A stretch of DNA of 64,000 nucleotides from Duganella sp. BuS-21 (GCA_041874725.1 CP097466.1:3968001-4032000); one strand, 5' to 3'. Shown: positions 45,326-55,367, numbered from the stretch's first letter. Program-made: numbers and translations. The notes: a model not told the origin generated them from the sequence alone.

Positions 45326-45742
45326 ATGGCTACCGTAAAAATGACGCCCCAGGCAGTGGAGACCGTTCCTGTCTTCAATCGCAACTTCGAAGACTTCTTG
45401 GATTTCCTGAATGCAGAGGCTAGTCCGTCGATTTCCCCCAAACGATTCAGTCTCGTTTTCAGGGTTGATATGCAAACGTTGGCTGCGCAGGCTCGGGTTC
45501 ACAGAAATACCCTCAGCCGGGCGCCGGATACCGAGTCCGTCCAATCGTACTTGCGAGAATCGCTGCGCGTCATGCGCGCGGCAACCGATGTATCTGACAG
45601 CATCGAGAAAGCGATCTTCTGGTTTAAGAACAACCCACTACCTGCATTCGACTACAAGACACCACAGAACCTCGTTTCAGAAAAGCGCACGGAAGCCCTT
45701 ATTAGGTACCTCCAGTCGCTCCGAGCAGGATACACAGGATGA
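45326..45742 (+). CDS. Xre/MbcA/ParS-type antitoxin
   Basis: A 138-residue antitoxin with an Xre-like N-terminal part and a C-terminal toxin-binding domain (SDSIEKAIFWFKNNPLPAFDYKTPQNLVSEKRTEALIRYLQSL), the hallmark of the MbcA/ParS/Xre group, which blocks RES toxins. The start at 45326 follows AAAGGA; a GTG six codons earlier is less likely. Near-repeats GTGCAATAA and GCACAATAA just upstream may be its own operator. Translationally coupled to the toxin gene. Confidence 0.9.
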   Translation: MATVKMTPQAVETVPVFNRNFEDFLDFLNAEASPSISPKRFSLVFRVDMQTLAAQARVHRNTLSRAPDTESVQSYLRESLRVMRAATDVSDSIEKAIFWFKNNPLPAFDYKTPQNLVSEKRTEALIRYLQSLRAGYTG

Positions 45743-46251
45743 TTGTCATCGCTCTCGACTCGGCGGCCTACAGGGTCCATCAGCCGAAATGGGCGATATC
45801 CCCAACCTCGGGGGCCGGTGCCGGTGCCCATGGCGGACGCGCCAATCGACCTGGCGTCAATGCGCTTTATTTATCATTGAAATTGGAGACCGCTCTGGCC
45901 GAGTATCAGCAGCTCGATACACTGTTACCGCCAGGGCTCATGGTCAGCTATAGCATCAACATCAACGCGATTGCGGACTTCCGTGGCGGCTACACCGGCG
46001 ACTGGGACCCGATTTGGGAGGATTTTTACTGCGATTGGCGGAAGGCGCACTTTAACCAAGGCATTGAGCCGCCGTCCTGGGTCATCGGCGATCAGGTTTT
46101 AGCAGCGGGCGTGAAAGGCATCCTGTTCAACTCCGCGATCACAGGTGACGCGAACCTGGTCATTTACACCGATACGCTCACTGACACTGACAGCATCAAG
46201 GTATATGATCCAAACAATGCGCTACCCAAGAATCAACAATCTTGGGAATAA
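45739..46251 (+). CDS. RES-domain NAD+-degrading toxin
   Basis: A 170-residue RES-family protein. Expected active-site residues are visible: Arg in AYRVHQPKWA near 11, Glu in YLSLKLETALAEY near 50 and Ser in ILFNSAI near 131. RES toxins destroy NAD+ by phosphorolysis or hydrolysis, halting growth when the antitoxin is lost. The start overlaps the antitoxin stop (ATGA). The length is normal and the frame intact, so the module looks functional. Confidence 0.9.
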   Translation: MIVIALDSAAYRVHQPKWAISPTSGAGAGAHGGRANRPGVNALYLSLKLETALAEYQQLDTLLPPGLMVSYSININAIADFRGGYTGDWDPIWEDFYCDWRKAHFNQGIEPPSWVIGDQVLAAGVKGILFNSAITGDANLVIYTDTLTDTDSIKVYDPNNALPKNQQSWE

Positions 46252-46315
46252 GACCGAGACGATTATCCACATAGCATTTCGTGCTGCCAGTGTTACCCTT
46301 GCTGTAGCGACAAAA

Positions 46316-46339
46316 AAAGCCCTGTAAGATCAGGGCTTT
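46316..46339. terminator. intrinsic terminator between RES toxin and guaA
   Basis: AAAGCCCTG and CAGGGCTTT form a 9-bp stem with A-run before; on the minus strand this gives a strong T-tail after guaA, and it can also stop the toxin transcript. Confidence 0.85.
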
Positions 46340-46382
46340 ACCATCTCAATTAACTGCAATCGAGAATATTTCCAAAGGGAAA

Positions 46383-46398
46383 CTCACTCCCACTCGAT
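46383..46398. repeat. att-like repeat at guaA 3' end
   Basis: Direct partner of the copy at 43889-43904 (15 of 16 bases). It contains the guaA stop and final codons, so insertion of the island would have kept guaA intact. Confidence 0.65.
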
Positions 46399-47994
46399 GG
46401 TCGCGGGCGGTTTGCCGCTGATGTCGTACACCACGCGGTTGATGCCGCGCACTTCGTTGATGATGCGGTTCGACACTTTGCCCAGCAGCGCGTGCGGCAG
46501 GTGGGCCCAGTGGGCGGTCATGAAGTCCTGGGTCTGCACCGCGCGCAAGGCCACCACGTATTCGTAGGTGCGGCCGTCGCCCATCACACCGACCGATTTC
46601 ACTGGCAGGAACACGGCAAACGCTTGCGAGGTCGCTTCGTACCAATTCTTCGGCTCGCTATCCTGATCGAAGCCCGGCACGATGGTCGCCTCGTATGGCG
46701 TGTTGCGCAGTTCTTCGATGAAGATGGCGTCGGCCTGGCGCAGCAGGTCGGCGTAGTCCTTCTTCACTTCGCCCAGAATACGCACGCCCAGGCCCGGGCC
46801 CGGGAACGGGTGACGGTAGACCATCTCATGCGGCAAGCCCAATGCTACGCCCAGCTTGCGCACTTCGTCCTTGAACAGTTCGCGCAGCGGTTCCAGCAGC
46901 GACAGCTTCATGTGTTCCGGCAGGCCGCCAACGTTGTGGTGCGACTTGATGGTCTGGCCCTTCTTGCCCTTGCCGGCCGACTCGATCACGTCCGGGTAGA
47001 TGGTGCCCTGCGCCAGCCACTTGGCGTTGACCAGCTTGCCCGATTCCTGGTCGAACACGACGACGAATTCGCGGCCGATGATCTTGCGCTTCTGCTCGGG
47101 GTCGCTGACGCCGGCCAGGTGGCCCATGAACTGCTCTTCCGCATCGACACGGATGACTTTCACGCCCAGGTTGTTGGCGAACATGTCCATGACCATTTTG
47201 CCTTCGTTCAGGCGCAGCAGGCCGTGGTCGACGAACACGCAGGTCAGCTGGTCGCCGATGGCGCGATGGATCAGCGCCGCCGCCACCGACGAATCGACGC
47301 CGCCGGACAGGCCCAGGATCACTTCATCGGTGCCCACTTGCGCGCGGATTTTCTCGACCGCTTCGGTGATATAGTCCGGCATATTCCAGTCCGACTTGCA
47401 GCCGCAGATTTCGTGCACGAAGCGGCTCAGCATGACCTTGCCCTGCACCGTGTGCGTGACCTCCGGGTGCCATTGCACGCCGTAGAAATTCTTCTCTTCG
47501 TTGGCCATGGCGGCGATCGGGCACGACGGCGTGTCGCCCATCAGCACGAAGCCCGGCGGCATGTCCAGCACCTTGTCGCCGTGGCTCATCCAGACCTTCT
47601 GCATGCCGTGGCCTTCGTCGGTGACGAAGTCGACGATGCCGTTCAACAGCTTGGTGTGGTTGCGTGCGCGCACTTCGGCGTAACCGAATTCACGCACTGT
47701 GCCGTTCTCGACCTTGCCGCCCAGCTGGGCTGCCATGGTTTGCATGCCGTAGCAGATGCCCAGTACCGGCACGCCCAGTTCGAACACGGCGTCCGGCGCG
47801 CGCGGCGCGTCGCCTTCCAGGGTGGAGCTGTGGCTGCCCGACAGGATCACGCCGGCGGCGCCGTAGTTGCGCACGAACTCGTCGCTTACGTCGTACGGGA
47901 ACACTTCCGAGAACACGCCGGAATCGCGCACGCGGCGGGCGATCAGCTGGGTCACTTGGGAGCCGAAATCGAGAATCAGAATTTTAGAGTGCAT
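46384..47994 (-). CDS. guaA: GMP synthase (glutamine-hydrolysing)
   Basis: A 536-residue GuaA that aminates XMP to GMP. The class I glutamine amidotransferase domain (1-200) has the nucleophile Cys in [12 protein letters not shown], and the ATP-pyrophosphatase domain has the P-loop [17 protein letters not shown] near 232-248, followed by the dimerisation domain ending PPATIEWE. It follows guaB, from which it is separated by a terminator, so it probably has its own promoter or depends on read-through. Its 3' end seems to be an integration site. Confidence 0.98.
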   Translation of the reverse strand: MHSKILILDFGSQVTQLIARRVRDSGVFSEVFPYDVSDEFVRNYGAAGVILSGSHSSTLEGDAPRAPDAVFELGVPVLGICYGMQTMAAQLGGKVENGTVREFGYAEVRARNHTKLLNGIVDFVTDEGHGMQKVWMSHGDKVLDMPPGFVLMGDTPSCPIAAMANEEKNFYGVQWHPEVTHTVQGKVMLSRFVHEICGCKSDWNMPDYITEAVEKIRAQVGTDEVILGLSGGVDSSVAAALIHRAIGDQLTCVFVDHGLLRLNEGKMVMDMFANNLGVKVIRVDAEEQFMGHLAGVSDPEQKRKIIGREFVVVFDQESGKLVNAKWLAQGTIYPDVIESAGKGKKGQTIKSHHNVGGLPEHMKLSLLEPLRELFKDEVRKLGVALGLPHEMVYRHPFPGPGLGVRILGEVKKDYADLLRQADAIFIEELRNTPYEATIVPGFDQDSEPKNWYEATSQAFAVFLPVKSVGVMGDGRTYEYVVALRAVQTQDFMTAHWAHLPHALLGKVSNRIINEVRGINRVVYDISGKPPATIEWE

Positions 47995-48020
47995 GGACTT
48001 GTACGGAAGAGGAGAGTATA

Positions 48021-48049
48021 GAAAAACGCCGGCTGACTCAGCCGGCGTT
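48021..48049 (-). terminator. terminator between guaB and guaA
   Basis: On the minus strand AACGCCGGCTGA and TCAGCCGGCGTT pair perfectly over 12 bases (tip bases form the loop) and are followed by TTTTTC. It would reduce transcription from guaB into guaA. Confidence 0.85.
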
Positions 48050-48060
48050 GCAAGGAGGTC

Positions 48061-49596
<1,536 letters not shown>

Positions 49597-49685
49597 CAGC
49601 TACGCCCAACAAATTCTTTATCACCCCCCAGTTATAAAAAGCATCACAAATCATACCGACTATATATTCAGATTGAAAATCTACC

Positions 49686-49755
49686 GTCACCTGTTTGGGT
49701 GATTTCCGTCTTTCCGTTCGCGCCGCCGCCTCGCCAGCCGGGGCTTGCTAACGCC
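49686..49755 (+). repeat. dispersed repeat Y, copy 1
   Basis: About 70 bases similar to 51647-51700 plus 51847-51861 (TCACCTGTTT.GGTGATTT, TTCGCGCC.CCGCC.CGCCAGCCGG, GGCTT...ACGCC), roughly 80 percent. The second copy is interrupted by the 136-bp element. Confidence 0.6.
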
Positions 49756-50075
49756 TACTCGCTGTCACTGCCAACAGCGATGAGGGACCGGAACGCGAAC
49801 TCGACCTGGTGAGGCCGATGCCTGTTGAGAGCCTACGCGATGCGCTCCCGTCCGCCTGCAATTCCTTCCGCACCTCGGACATACCTGGGGCACTTACAGC
49901 CCATCGATGCATTATTAGGGTAATACTGCCTTTTGCTATACACTGTGGGACCCACCTCGGTACTTCCTCACCGTCCTGTTTCCTTCCTGTTTAGGCCTAG
50001 CCCATTCCTGTCCGATTCTCGACCAACGGCTCTACTTTAGAGTTGGGCACATTCGTCCACAGCTAGGAGCAACAT

Positions 50076-50294
50076 ATCAGTATTCATACAGGAACTATCC
50101 ATTGGTTTAGTCGGTTAAAAGGTATCGGTCAGATCAGGCCGAATGCCGGTGGTTATGACGTCATGGCCAACATAAATGATTTCGTTGAGGCGCAGCCAGC
50201 AGGCTCGCTTGAACACAGGCTTGTATCGTACAAGCTCGCCAACTCAGATTTCGGCGGACAAGCTCGACAAATCCACCTCACACAGGGGATCTAA
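50076..50294 (+). CDS. diverged cold-shock-like protein, non-ATG start (or decayed csp)
   Basis: The frame encodes HTGTIHWFSRLKGIGQIRP then NAGGYDVMANINDFV, which lines up with CspA (GTVKWFN..KGFGFI.P..GG.DVFVHIS). The protein keeps the length and the first Trp-Phe but has lost the key aromatics of both RNA-binding motifs (KGFGFI to KGIGQI, VFVH to VMAN). There is no ATG at the expected place: AGGAG is followed after six bases by ATC, with ATT two codons later where the family Met would be. It ends three bases before the infA start, so it forms an operon with IF-1. Either a pseudogene or a new function with a rare start codon. Confidence 0.55.
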   Translation: MSIHTGTIHWFSRLKGIGQIRPNAGGYDVMANINDFVEAQPAGSLEHRLVSYKLANSDFGGQARQIHLTQGI

Positions 50295-50297
50295 GCC

Positions 50298-50564
50298 ATG
50301 GCAAAAGAAGAACTCATCGAGATGCAAGGTGTTGTCCAAGACATCCTGCCCGACAGCCGTTTCCGCGTGGAATTAGAGAACGGCCACAAATTGATTGCCT
50401 ACACCGCTGGCCGAATGAAGAAAAACTTCATTCGCATTCTCGCCGGCGATCGCGTCACCCTAGAGCTGTCCGCATACGACTTAAGCAAGGGCCGCATTAC
50501 GTTCCGCCATATCGATTCGCCGAGAGCGACAAGCTCTCGCCCGGCTTTCCGAAATAAGCGCTGA
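50298..50564 (+). CDS. infA: translation initiation factor IF-1 (second type)
   Basis: An 88-residue IF-1: [19 protein letters not shown] at the start, then [21 protein letters not shown] and [22 protein letters not shown], the S1-like OB fold. It has a C-terminal tail of about 15 residues beyond the usual 72, rich in Arg and Ser. It occupies the ribosomal A site during initiation. Betaproteobacteria often carry an extra infA outside the ribosomal operon, paired with a cold-shock gene, which fits the frame just upstream. The ribosome site is AGGGGAT. Confidence 0.95.
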   Translation: MAKEELIEMQGVVQDILPDSRFRVELENGHKLIAYTAGRMKKNFIRILAGDRVTLELSAYDLSKGRITFRHIDSPRATSSRPAFRNKR

Positions 50565-50712
50565 ACAACCTCGGCACAAGCTGAGCGACAAGGCTATCAC
50601 GCGACGTCGACCACCGACAGGCCCTGAACGTTTATCGCGGATTCGGTAACACGTTATAAGCACGGTCACGCAGGGCGGTCGCGGATTAGGCCACGACGTC
50701 TACAAGCGGAAA

Positions 50713-50738
50713 TAAAAAAAGCCGCCCGAAGGCGGCTC
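50713..50738 (-). terminator. intrinsic terminator of PEP-CTERM gene
   Basis: AGCCGCC-CGAA-GGCGGCT with A7 before it; on the minus strand this is a stem followed by T7, placed 17 bases after the PEP-CTERM stop. Confidence 0.9.
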
Positions 50739-50754
50739 ATCTGAGTGCGACTGC

Positions 50755-51489
50755 TTACGCGCGTTGCTTCCGGCGTGCAGCGAAGCCAACTAGGCCCAGG
50801 CCAGCCAGCAGCATGGCGTAGGTTGCTGGTTCGGGCACAGCAGTAACGTTCAACGACACATTATCCAGAGCAAATATCGCTGGCCCGGTGTAGTTCTGGG
50901 GAATGGTTTCCTTGAACGCTAATACGTAGCTGCCCGCGCCCAGGGTATTGAATGCGCTTGTTAAGTCCAAACTTATGTTATTAACGGACCAATCGGAAAT
51001 TTGGTAAGGCAAAACATAGTTGTAAATGTTAAGGAGCAAAGTGGTGCCATCGGCGCTTAAGATATTGACGTCAAGTTGTCGCTGGACACCGCTGTAGGAA
51101 GATTCCGCAGCAAACGAAAACTTGAAATCAGCACTGGCTATGTTGCCCGTCAGCGCAAAACCCTGCTTTAACGAAAATACACCTGCGTCGCCATCAAAGC
51201 CGTTGAAAAGGCTATACCCCGAAATTGGGCTCACCACCGAATTCATGTACGAATTCTGATTGCGGACGTACCATACTTTCCCACCGCTGCCACCGCCAAA
51301 AACGATTTGGCTATTCTTGTTGTCATTCAAGGCGCCCTCATACGATGTGAACTGAGTAGAAGTGGCAGACCAGCCTGCAACAGTGCCAGTTTCAAATCCG
51401 CCGTTCACGATCAATTCCTCGGCTTGGCCAACTAACGACGATAGCATGCAGACGAGCACGGCGGCTTTCGCAAAATGTATTGATTTCAT
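50755..51489 (-). CDS. PEP-CTERM sorting-domain protein
   Basis: A 244-residue exported protein: signal peptide to about residue 22 (LVGQAEE), ELIVNGGFETGTVAGWS typical of a carbohydrate-binding-like jelly roll, and the C-terminal sorting signal VPEPATYAMLLAGLGLVGFAARRKQRA made of VPEP, a hydrophobic helix and basic tail. PEP-CTERM proteins are processed by exosortase and linked to exopolysaccharide. The start at 51489 follows GGAACG; Met codons 5 and 13 codons upstream are possible. No exosortase gene is in the window. Confidence 0.92.
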   Translation of the reverse strand: MKSIHFAKAAVLVCMLSSLVGQAEELIVNGGFETGTVAGWSATSTQFTSYEGALNDNKNSQIVFGGGSGGKVWYVRNQNSYMNSVVSPISGYSLFNGFDGDAGVFSLKQGFALTGNIASADFKFSFAAESSYSGVQRQLDVNILSADGTTLLLNIYNYVLPYQISDWSVNNISLDLTSAFNTLGAGSYVLAFKETIPQNYTGPAIFALDNVSLNVTAVPEPATYAMLLAGLGLVGFAARRKQRA

Positions 51490-51646
51490 TATGTTTCGTT
51501 CCATGTGGGTTGAGAGTACTGGGCGCAATGCTGATCAGGCTATAACAAGGACATGAGCAATGACCAAACATTGCAACTGCTATCCGTGAAAATTACAAAA
51601 CATATCACGACTGATAATTACTATACAATTCTGATTGCCACTTTAC

Positions 51647-51861
51647 ATCACCTGTTTTGGTGATTTCGACGCTCAGTTCGCGCCACCGCCCCGCCAGCCG
51701 GTAATGCCGTTAAGTTAAGCTGAAAATAGGCTTCGTCATTCCCGCGAATGCGGGAATCCATGAGGTGCATGCCCGGCTAACTCAGCATGGATCCCGGCTT
51801 TCGCCGGGACGACATCGCTTAACTTAACGGCATTACCCGCCAGCCGGGGCTTTTTTACGCC
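51647..51861 (+). repeat. dispersed repeat Y, copy 2 (interrupted)
   Basis: Same 70-base unit as 49686-49755, with the 136-bp element inserted within CGCCAGCCGG. When the insert and one target copy are removed, GCCCC-GCCAGCC-GGGGC followed by T6 appears, an intrinsic terminator that the insertion has split. Confidence 0.6.
51701..51836. mobile_element. 136-bp MITE-like element
   Basis: The ends GTAATGCCGTTAAGTTAAGC (51701-51720) and its exact reverse complement (51817-51836) are perfect 20-base terminal inverted repeats. The decamer CCGCCAGCCG stands on both sides (51691-51700 and 51837-51846), a 10-bp target duplication. No coding capacity. The interior carries two smaller palindromes (ATTCCCGCGAATGCGGGAAT and ATCCCGGCTTTCGCCGGGA) in opposed arrangement. 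Target length suits an IS4-type transposase acting in trans; that family is inferred. Confidence 0.88.
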
Positions 51862-51985
51862 CGCAGATTCAGGCTTCAACGACTTCACCAAATTAATTAA
51901 TCCTTTGGTTAAATATTGCTTGACCCTAAGTTTATCTTTTTGGTAAAGCAACTCCATTGACACCCCAACAACTATGGAGCGCCAA

Positions 51986-52075
51986 ATGTCCCACGCAGAA
52001 CCCGCAGCACTCGCAGCACCCGGAGAAGCCACGCAACGCGGTGATGCCGCCTTCGCCGCGCAGGTGGCGAAATGA
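51986..52075 (+). CDS. small phage-type ORF
   Basis: A 29-codon Ala-rich frame (MSHAEPAALAAPGE...) preceded by GGAGCGCCAA and ending in an ATGA overlap with the next frame. The tight stacking of tiny genes is typical of phage early regions. It may be a decayed remnant; no family recognised. Confidence 0.4.
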   Translation: MSHAEPAALAAPGEATQRGDAAFAAQVAK

Positions 52076-52452
52076 TCGCCCTTATCTTCGCCACCAGCGT
52101 CGGCAGCGCGCTGAACTTCACCGAGATTACCGCCGACACGGTTCGCGCAATCTCGCCAGCTCGCAAGTTGAGCCAGGTCCAGAAGGTCGCAGCGCCGACT
52201 GCCGACGGCAAGCTCACCGTGGCGCAGTTCTGCCGTGCTCGCGGCGCTGAGCCGCGCCGCCGGCCTGGTGCGGACAGGCGCTGCAGCGTGAGCCTCCAAG
52301 ACATGCTGATGACCTGGCCGCGCGAGCGCCTGGCCAAGGATCTGGCGCAGCAGGCCAAGGAAAATGCGGCGCTACCTTCATCTACGCGAAGTACGTCCCC
52401 GATTCGAACCCACTCGCGAAACTGGGGCTTCAGCGAGTCGGCCACGACCTGA
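52072..52452 (+). CDS. hypothetical prophage-remnant ORF
   Basis: A 126-codon frame beginning with the overlapping ATG. Residues 1-60 (MIALIFATSVGSALNF, ARKLSQVQKVAAP) have ordinary composition; later residues become Arg- and Ser-rich and overlap the integrase reading frame from about 52360, suggesting the true gene is cut or frameshifted. No family recognised. Confidence 0.35.
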   Translation: MIALIFATSVGSALNFTEITADTVRAISPARKLSQVQKVAAPTADGKLTVAQFCRARGAEPRRRPGADRRCSVSLQDMLMTWPRERLAKDLAQQAKENAALPSSTRSTSPIRTHSRNWGFSESATT

Positions 52453-52979
52453 CGGTCGGCGATCTGCTGCGCCAGCAGTTCGAAATCTACGAACGGACCC
52501 TGTCACCCAGCACGCTCCTGAACTACCGGCGCCACGCAGACGCGCACCTACTCCCGAAGTGGGAGGATGTGCTACTGGCAAACGCGACCCCGGCTGCGCT
52601 GCGCGCTTGGCTGCCGGCGCTCGAACTCAAGGCGCGGTCGTTGAATCAGGTTCTTATCCCGCTGCGCGACGCCTACGATATCGAGTCCGAGACTGATCCA
52701 TTCAGCTTGACCGAAATTTCGGCACTCATCGGTAGCTACCCTGGCCAGGTCCGGAACGTATTTCTGTTCGCCTTTTGCACCGGCATGCGGCCTTCCAAGA
52801 TCATAACCTTGCGGTGGGGCGCCATCGATAGGCTCGGGATGCAGGTAAAAGTCGAGGTATGTTGCGAAGCAAATGGGCACAAAGACACCACGATGATCAC
52901 GCGGACTTACGGAAGATGGATCGAGCAGGAAGATGATGTGCTACCCGATATCTACCTCCGTATGCCGCATGAATACTAG
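52362..52979 (+). pseudogene. tyrosine integrase remnant
   Basis: One frame reads TFIYAKYVPDSN, LTVGDLLRQQFEIYERTLSPS (SAM-like core-binding domain), then FLFAFCTGMRPSKIITLRWG with the first catalytic Arg, and ends GHKDTTMITRTYGRWI with the Tyr nucleophile region. The middle of the catalytic domain, about 70 residues with the Lys and HxxR, is missing between IDRLGMQVKVE and GHKDTT, and the N-terminal arm-binding part is lost. It is an inactive phage or island integrase. Confidence 0.82.
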
Positions 52980-52992
52980 CGTTGGGTGTGCT

Positions 52993-53045
52993 AAAGCAAT
53001 TTATACAGAAAACCGGCGATTCCGGCTGGAACATCTTTTCGGCCG
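52993..53045 (+). repeat. dispersed repeat X, copy 2
   Basis: Partner of 49544-49596, starting 14 bases after the integrase remnant stop. Position next to an integrase gene is where an attachment site would be, but the similarity is too diffuse to call att. Confidence 0.45.
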
Positions 53046-53208
53046 TTTCCCCAAAAGCAATTGTTAAATATTGCAGCGCGGAATTGGTGTTGTTTTAACA
53101 CCAATCTAAGAAAAACGTTATGGTTGTTCACGTCGCTGCAGTGCGACAAAAAATCTCTGGCGGCTGAGTCGCTGGTTATCAATAACTAACGTTTTTAGGG
53201 GTTCTACG

Positions 53209-53682
53209 ATGAAACTGAAATTTCTTGCTGCTGCACTACTGGCCGGCGCTGCATTCTCCGCTTCGGCTGACGACCAGAACCTGACCATCGGCCTGGGCAC
53301 CACCACCTTCCAAGGCATGGGCTCCCTGCTGTCCGGCGGTTCGGACACCTTCTACTTCGACGGCCTGGCATCCGGCGTGTACAACGTGACCGTATCGTAC
53401 CAGGGCAACTTCCTGGATATCGATTCCGTAACGCTGAACAACAACGCCGGCATCACCTTCACCGCCAACCTGCCAACCGGCTCGTTCACCGTTGGTGGCC
53501 TGAGCCTGTCGGCCCAGTCGCCATTCACCCTGGTGCTGAGTGGTGATCAAGCCACTTCGGCATTTGCTCAATACGGTGGCGCCATCACCGTAACCGCCGT
53601 ACCAGAACCAGCAACCTATGGCATGCTGCTGGGCGGCCTGGGCCTGCTGGGTCTGGCTGCACGTCGCAAAAAGCAGTCGTAA
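53209..53682 (+). CDS. PEP-CTERM protein (FxDxF-like)
   Basis: A 157-residue exported protein: signal peptide ending ASA-D21, a compact beta-rich body (SDTFYFDGLASGVYNVTVSYQGNFLDIDSVTLNN) like the FxDxF-type PEP-CTERM group, and the sorting tail VPEPATYGMLLGGLGLLGLAARRKKQS. It is a likely exosortase substrate at the cell surface. Codon use is strongly biased to C-ending codons, hinting at high expression. Start ATG follows AGGGG. Confidence 0.93.
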   Translation: MKLKFLAAALLAGAAFSASADDQNLTIGLGTTTFQGMGSLLSGGSDTFYFDGLASGVYNVTVSYQGNFLDIDSVTLNNNAGITFTANLPTGSFTVGGLSLSAQSPFTLVLSGDQATSAFAQYGGAITVTAVPEPATYGMLLGGLGLLGLAARRKKQS

Positions 53683-53777
53683 TACGTCGCACGAACTACC
53701 TGCGCTCCAGTTGACTCCAGTTGACACTTGCCATGAATCATGGCGAAATCGCTGTATGCTTAACTGGAGCGCTTTTT

Positions 53778-54275
53778 ATGAACCATCGCAACACGCTGCT
53801 GGCAGTCATGCTGCTGACCCTGTCTCCACTGGCACTAGCACAGTACATGTGGCTCGATGACAAAGGCGTCAAGCAGTTCTCCGACCGCCCGCCTCCAGCC
53901 AATATACCGGCACAGCGCATCCTCAAAGCGCCCGGCAAGCCGCTGTTCAATCCCAACGCCCCTGCCGAACCGGCAGCTGGCACAGAAACGCCCCCCGCCG
54001 CCGCCAGGCCGTCCCCGACAATAGCCGAGCGCAACACCGATTTCAATCAACGCAAGAGCGGAGCCGCCGAAGCCGAGAAGCAATCCGCCGCCTATGCCCA
54101 GCGTAAAGCCGACGCAGCCGCCAATTGCAACGCGGCGCGCCAGAACCAGCAGGCGCTGGACCAGGGCCTGCGCCTCAGCACCTACGATAAAAACGGCGAA
54201 CGCGGCTATATGGACGACCAGCAACGCGAAGATTTGCGTAAAAATACGCAAAAAGTGTTGGCCGATTGCAAATAA
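53778..54275 (+). CDS. DUF4124 domain exported protein
   Basis: A 165-residue protein with a signal peptide (LLAVMLLTLSPLALA, cleavage before Q22) and the DUF4124 segment YMWLDDKGVKQFSDRPPP. The rest is Pro/Ala-rich with a coiled Lys/Ala region (KSGAAEAEKQSAAYAQRKADAAANCNAARQNQ). Such small periplasmic proteins are common in betaproteobacteria, function unknown. Start chosen after GGAG; an in-frame upstream start would break the signal peptide. Confidence 0.85.
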   Translation: MNHRNTLLAVMLLTLSPLALAQYMWLDDKGVKQFSDRPPPANIPAQRILKAPGKPLFNPNAPAEPAAGTETPPAAARPSPTIAERNTDFNQRKSGAAEAEKQSAAYAQRKADAAANCNAARQNQQALDQGLRLSTYDKNGERGYMDDQQREDLRKNTQKVLADCK

Positions 54276-54304
54276 CCGCTCTTACTTTGGTCCCAGCTGC
54301 CGTA

Positions 54305-54318
54305 TGATATCGCTATCA
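54305..54318. promoter_or_regulatory. GntR-type operator, site 1
   Basis: TGATATCGCTATCA, 20 bases before the regulator gene. It shares TA-N-CGCTATCA with sites before gntK and the symporter, so the regulator probably controls itself and both genes. Confidence 0.65.
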
Positions 54319-54338
54319 ATATCACACAGATCGCAGCA

Positions 54339-55367
54339 ATGACGAAGACTCTAGCGGGCAAGAGCCGGGCCAGCGGCCGTATCACCCTGGCCATGGTGGC
54401 GGCGAAGGCGGGCGTGGCCACCATGACCGCCTCGCGCGCCATTACCCAGCCGGAGATGGTGTCCCAAGCCCTGCGCGACCGCGTCGACCAGGCCGTGACC
54501 GAACTCGGCTATGTGCCCAACCGCGCCGCCCGTGCGCTGGCCTCGTCGCAGTCGAAAGTCATCGCGGTGCTGGTGCCGTCGCTGTCGAACGCCGTGTTCA
54601 CCGAAGTGTTGGCCGGCATCCAGGATGCGCTGGACGCCGACGACTACCAGATCCTGATCGGCAATACCCGCTATTCCGACAAGGAAGAAGAAAAGCTGAT
54701 CGGCACTTACCTGCAGTCGAATCCGGACGGCATGCTGCTGTCCGGCCTCACCCACAGCCCGCGCGTGCAGCAAATCCTCACCTCCTCGCGCGTGCCGGTG
54801 GTGTCGATGATGGACATGTCCACCAATCCGGAACAGCTGACGGTCGGCTTCTCGCAATTCCAGGCCGGTTACGCCATGACGCGCTACCTGCTCGACAAGG
54901 GTCACCAGCGCATCGGTTTCATCGGCGCCCAGCTGGACGAACGTACCCTGCGCCGCGCCGAAGGCTACCGCAAGGCCATGCAGGAAGCCGGCCGCGCCGA
55001 CACCAGGCTGGAGGTGATGGTGGCCGAGCCGTCCACCATCGCGCTCGGCGCCGAGCTGCTGGGCCGCATGCTGGCCCAAGCCCCCGACTGCGAAGCCATT
55101 TTCTGCTGCAACGACGACTTGGCCCACGGCGCCATCTATCAGTGCCAACGGCGCGGCATTTCCGTGCCGTCGCAGCTGGCAATCTGCGGCTTCAACGATT
55201 TGCCGGCCTCGGCGTGGATGAATCCTTCACTGACCACCATCGGCACGCCGCGCTACCGCATCGGTTTCGAAGCGGCCACCCTGCTGCGCGCCGTCATCAA
55301 GGGCGAAAATCCGCCCAGCCGGCAGATCGATCTCGGCTTTACGTTGATGGCGCGCGAAAGCGCATAA
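54339..55367 (+). CDS. gntR: LacI family regulator, GntR (gluconate) type
   Basis: A 342-residue LacI-family repressor: helix-turn-helix at about 15-40 (ITLAMVAAKAGVATMTASRAI), hinge PNRAARALASSQS, then a periplasmic-binding-protein-like effector domain. The DNA-binding helix and effector region resemble E. coli GntR, which senses gluconate. It sits upstream of gluconokinase with a matching operator before each of the next two genes, so gluconate released from the sugar acid is the likely inducer. Confidence 0.9.
   Translation: MTKTLAGKSRASGRITLAMVAAKAGVATMTASRAITQPEMVSQALRDRVDQAVTELGYVPNRAARALASSQSKVIAVLVPSLSNAVFTEVLAGIQDALDADDYQILIGNTRYSDKEEEKLIGTYLQSNPDGMLLSGLTHSPRVQQILTSSRVPVVSMMDMSTNPEQLTVGFSQFQAGYAMTRYLLDKGHQRIGFIGAQLDERTLRRAEGYRKAMQEAGRADTRLEVMVAEPSTIALGAELLGRMLAQAPDCEAIFCCNDDLAHGAIYQCQRRGISVPSQLAICGFNDLPASAWMNPSLTTIGTPRYRIGFEAATLLRAVIKGENPPSRQIDLGFTLMARESA

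Larger units (their letters stand above)
51490..51985. other. 496-base non-coding region with repeat Y and a MITE
   Basis: Contains AT-rich sequence upstream of the PEP-CTERM gene, repeat Y copy 2 (51647-51861) split by the 136-bp element, and a phage-like leader before the small frames at 51986. No gene was recognised. Confidence 0.6.

Noticed and set aside
46492..48021. 509-codon plus-strand frame opposite guaA, and a 472-codon one opposite guaB
   Set aside because: guaA and guaB are certain; the antisense frames are compositional artefacts.
49809..49994. 61-codon ORF upstream of the cold-shock-like frame
   Set aside because: No ribosome site, no family pattern and Ser/Cys-rich random-looking composition.
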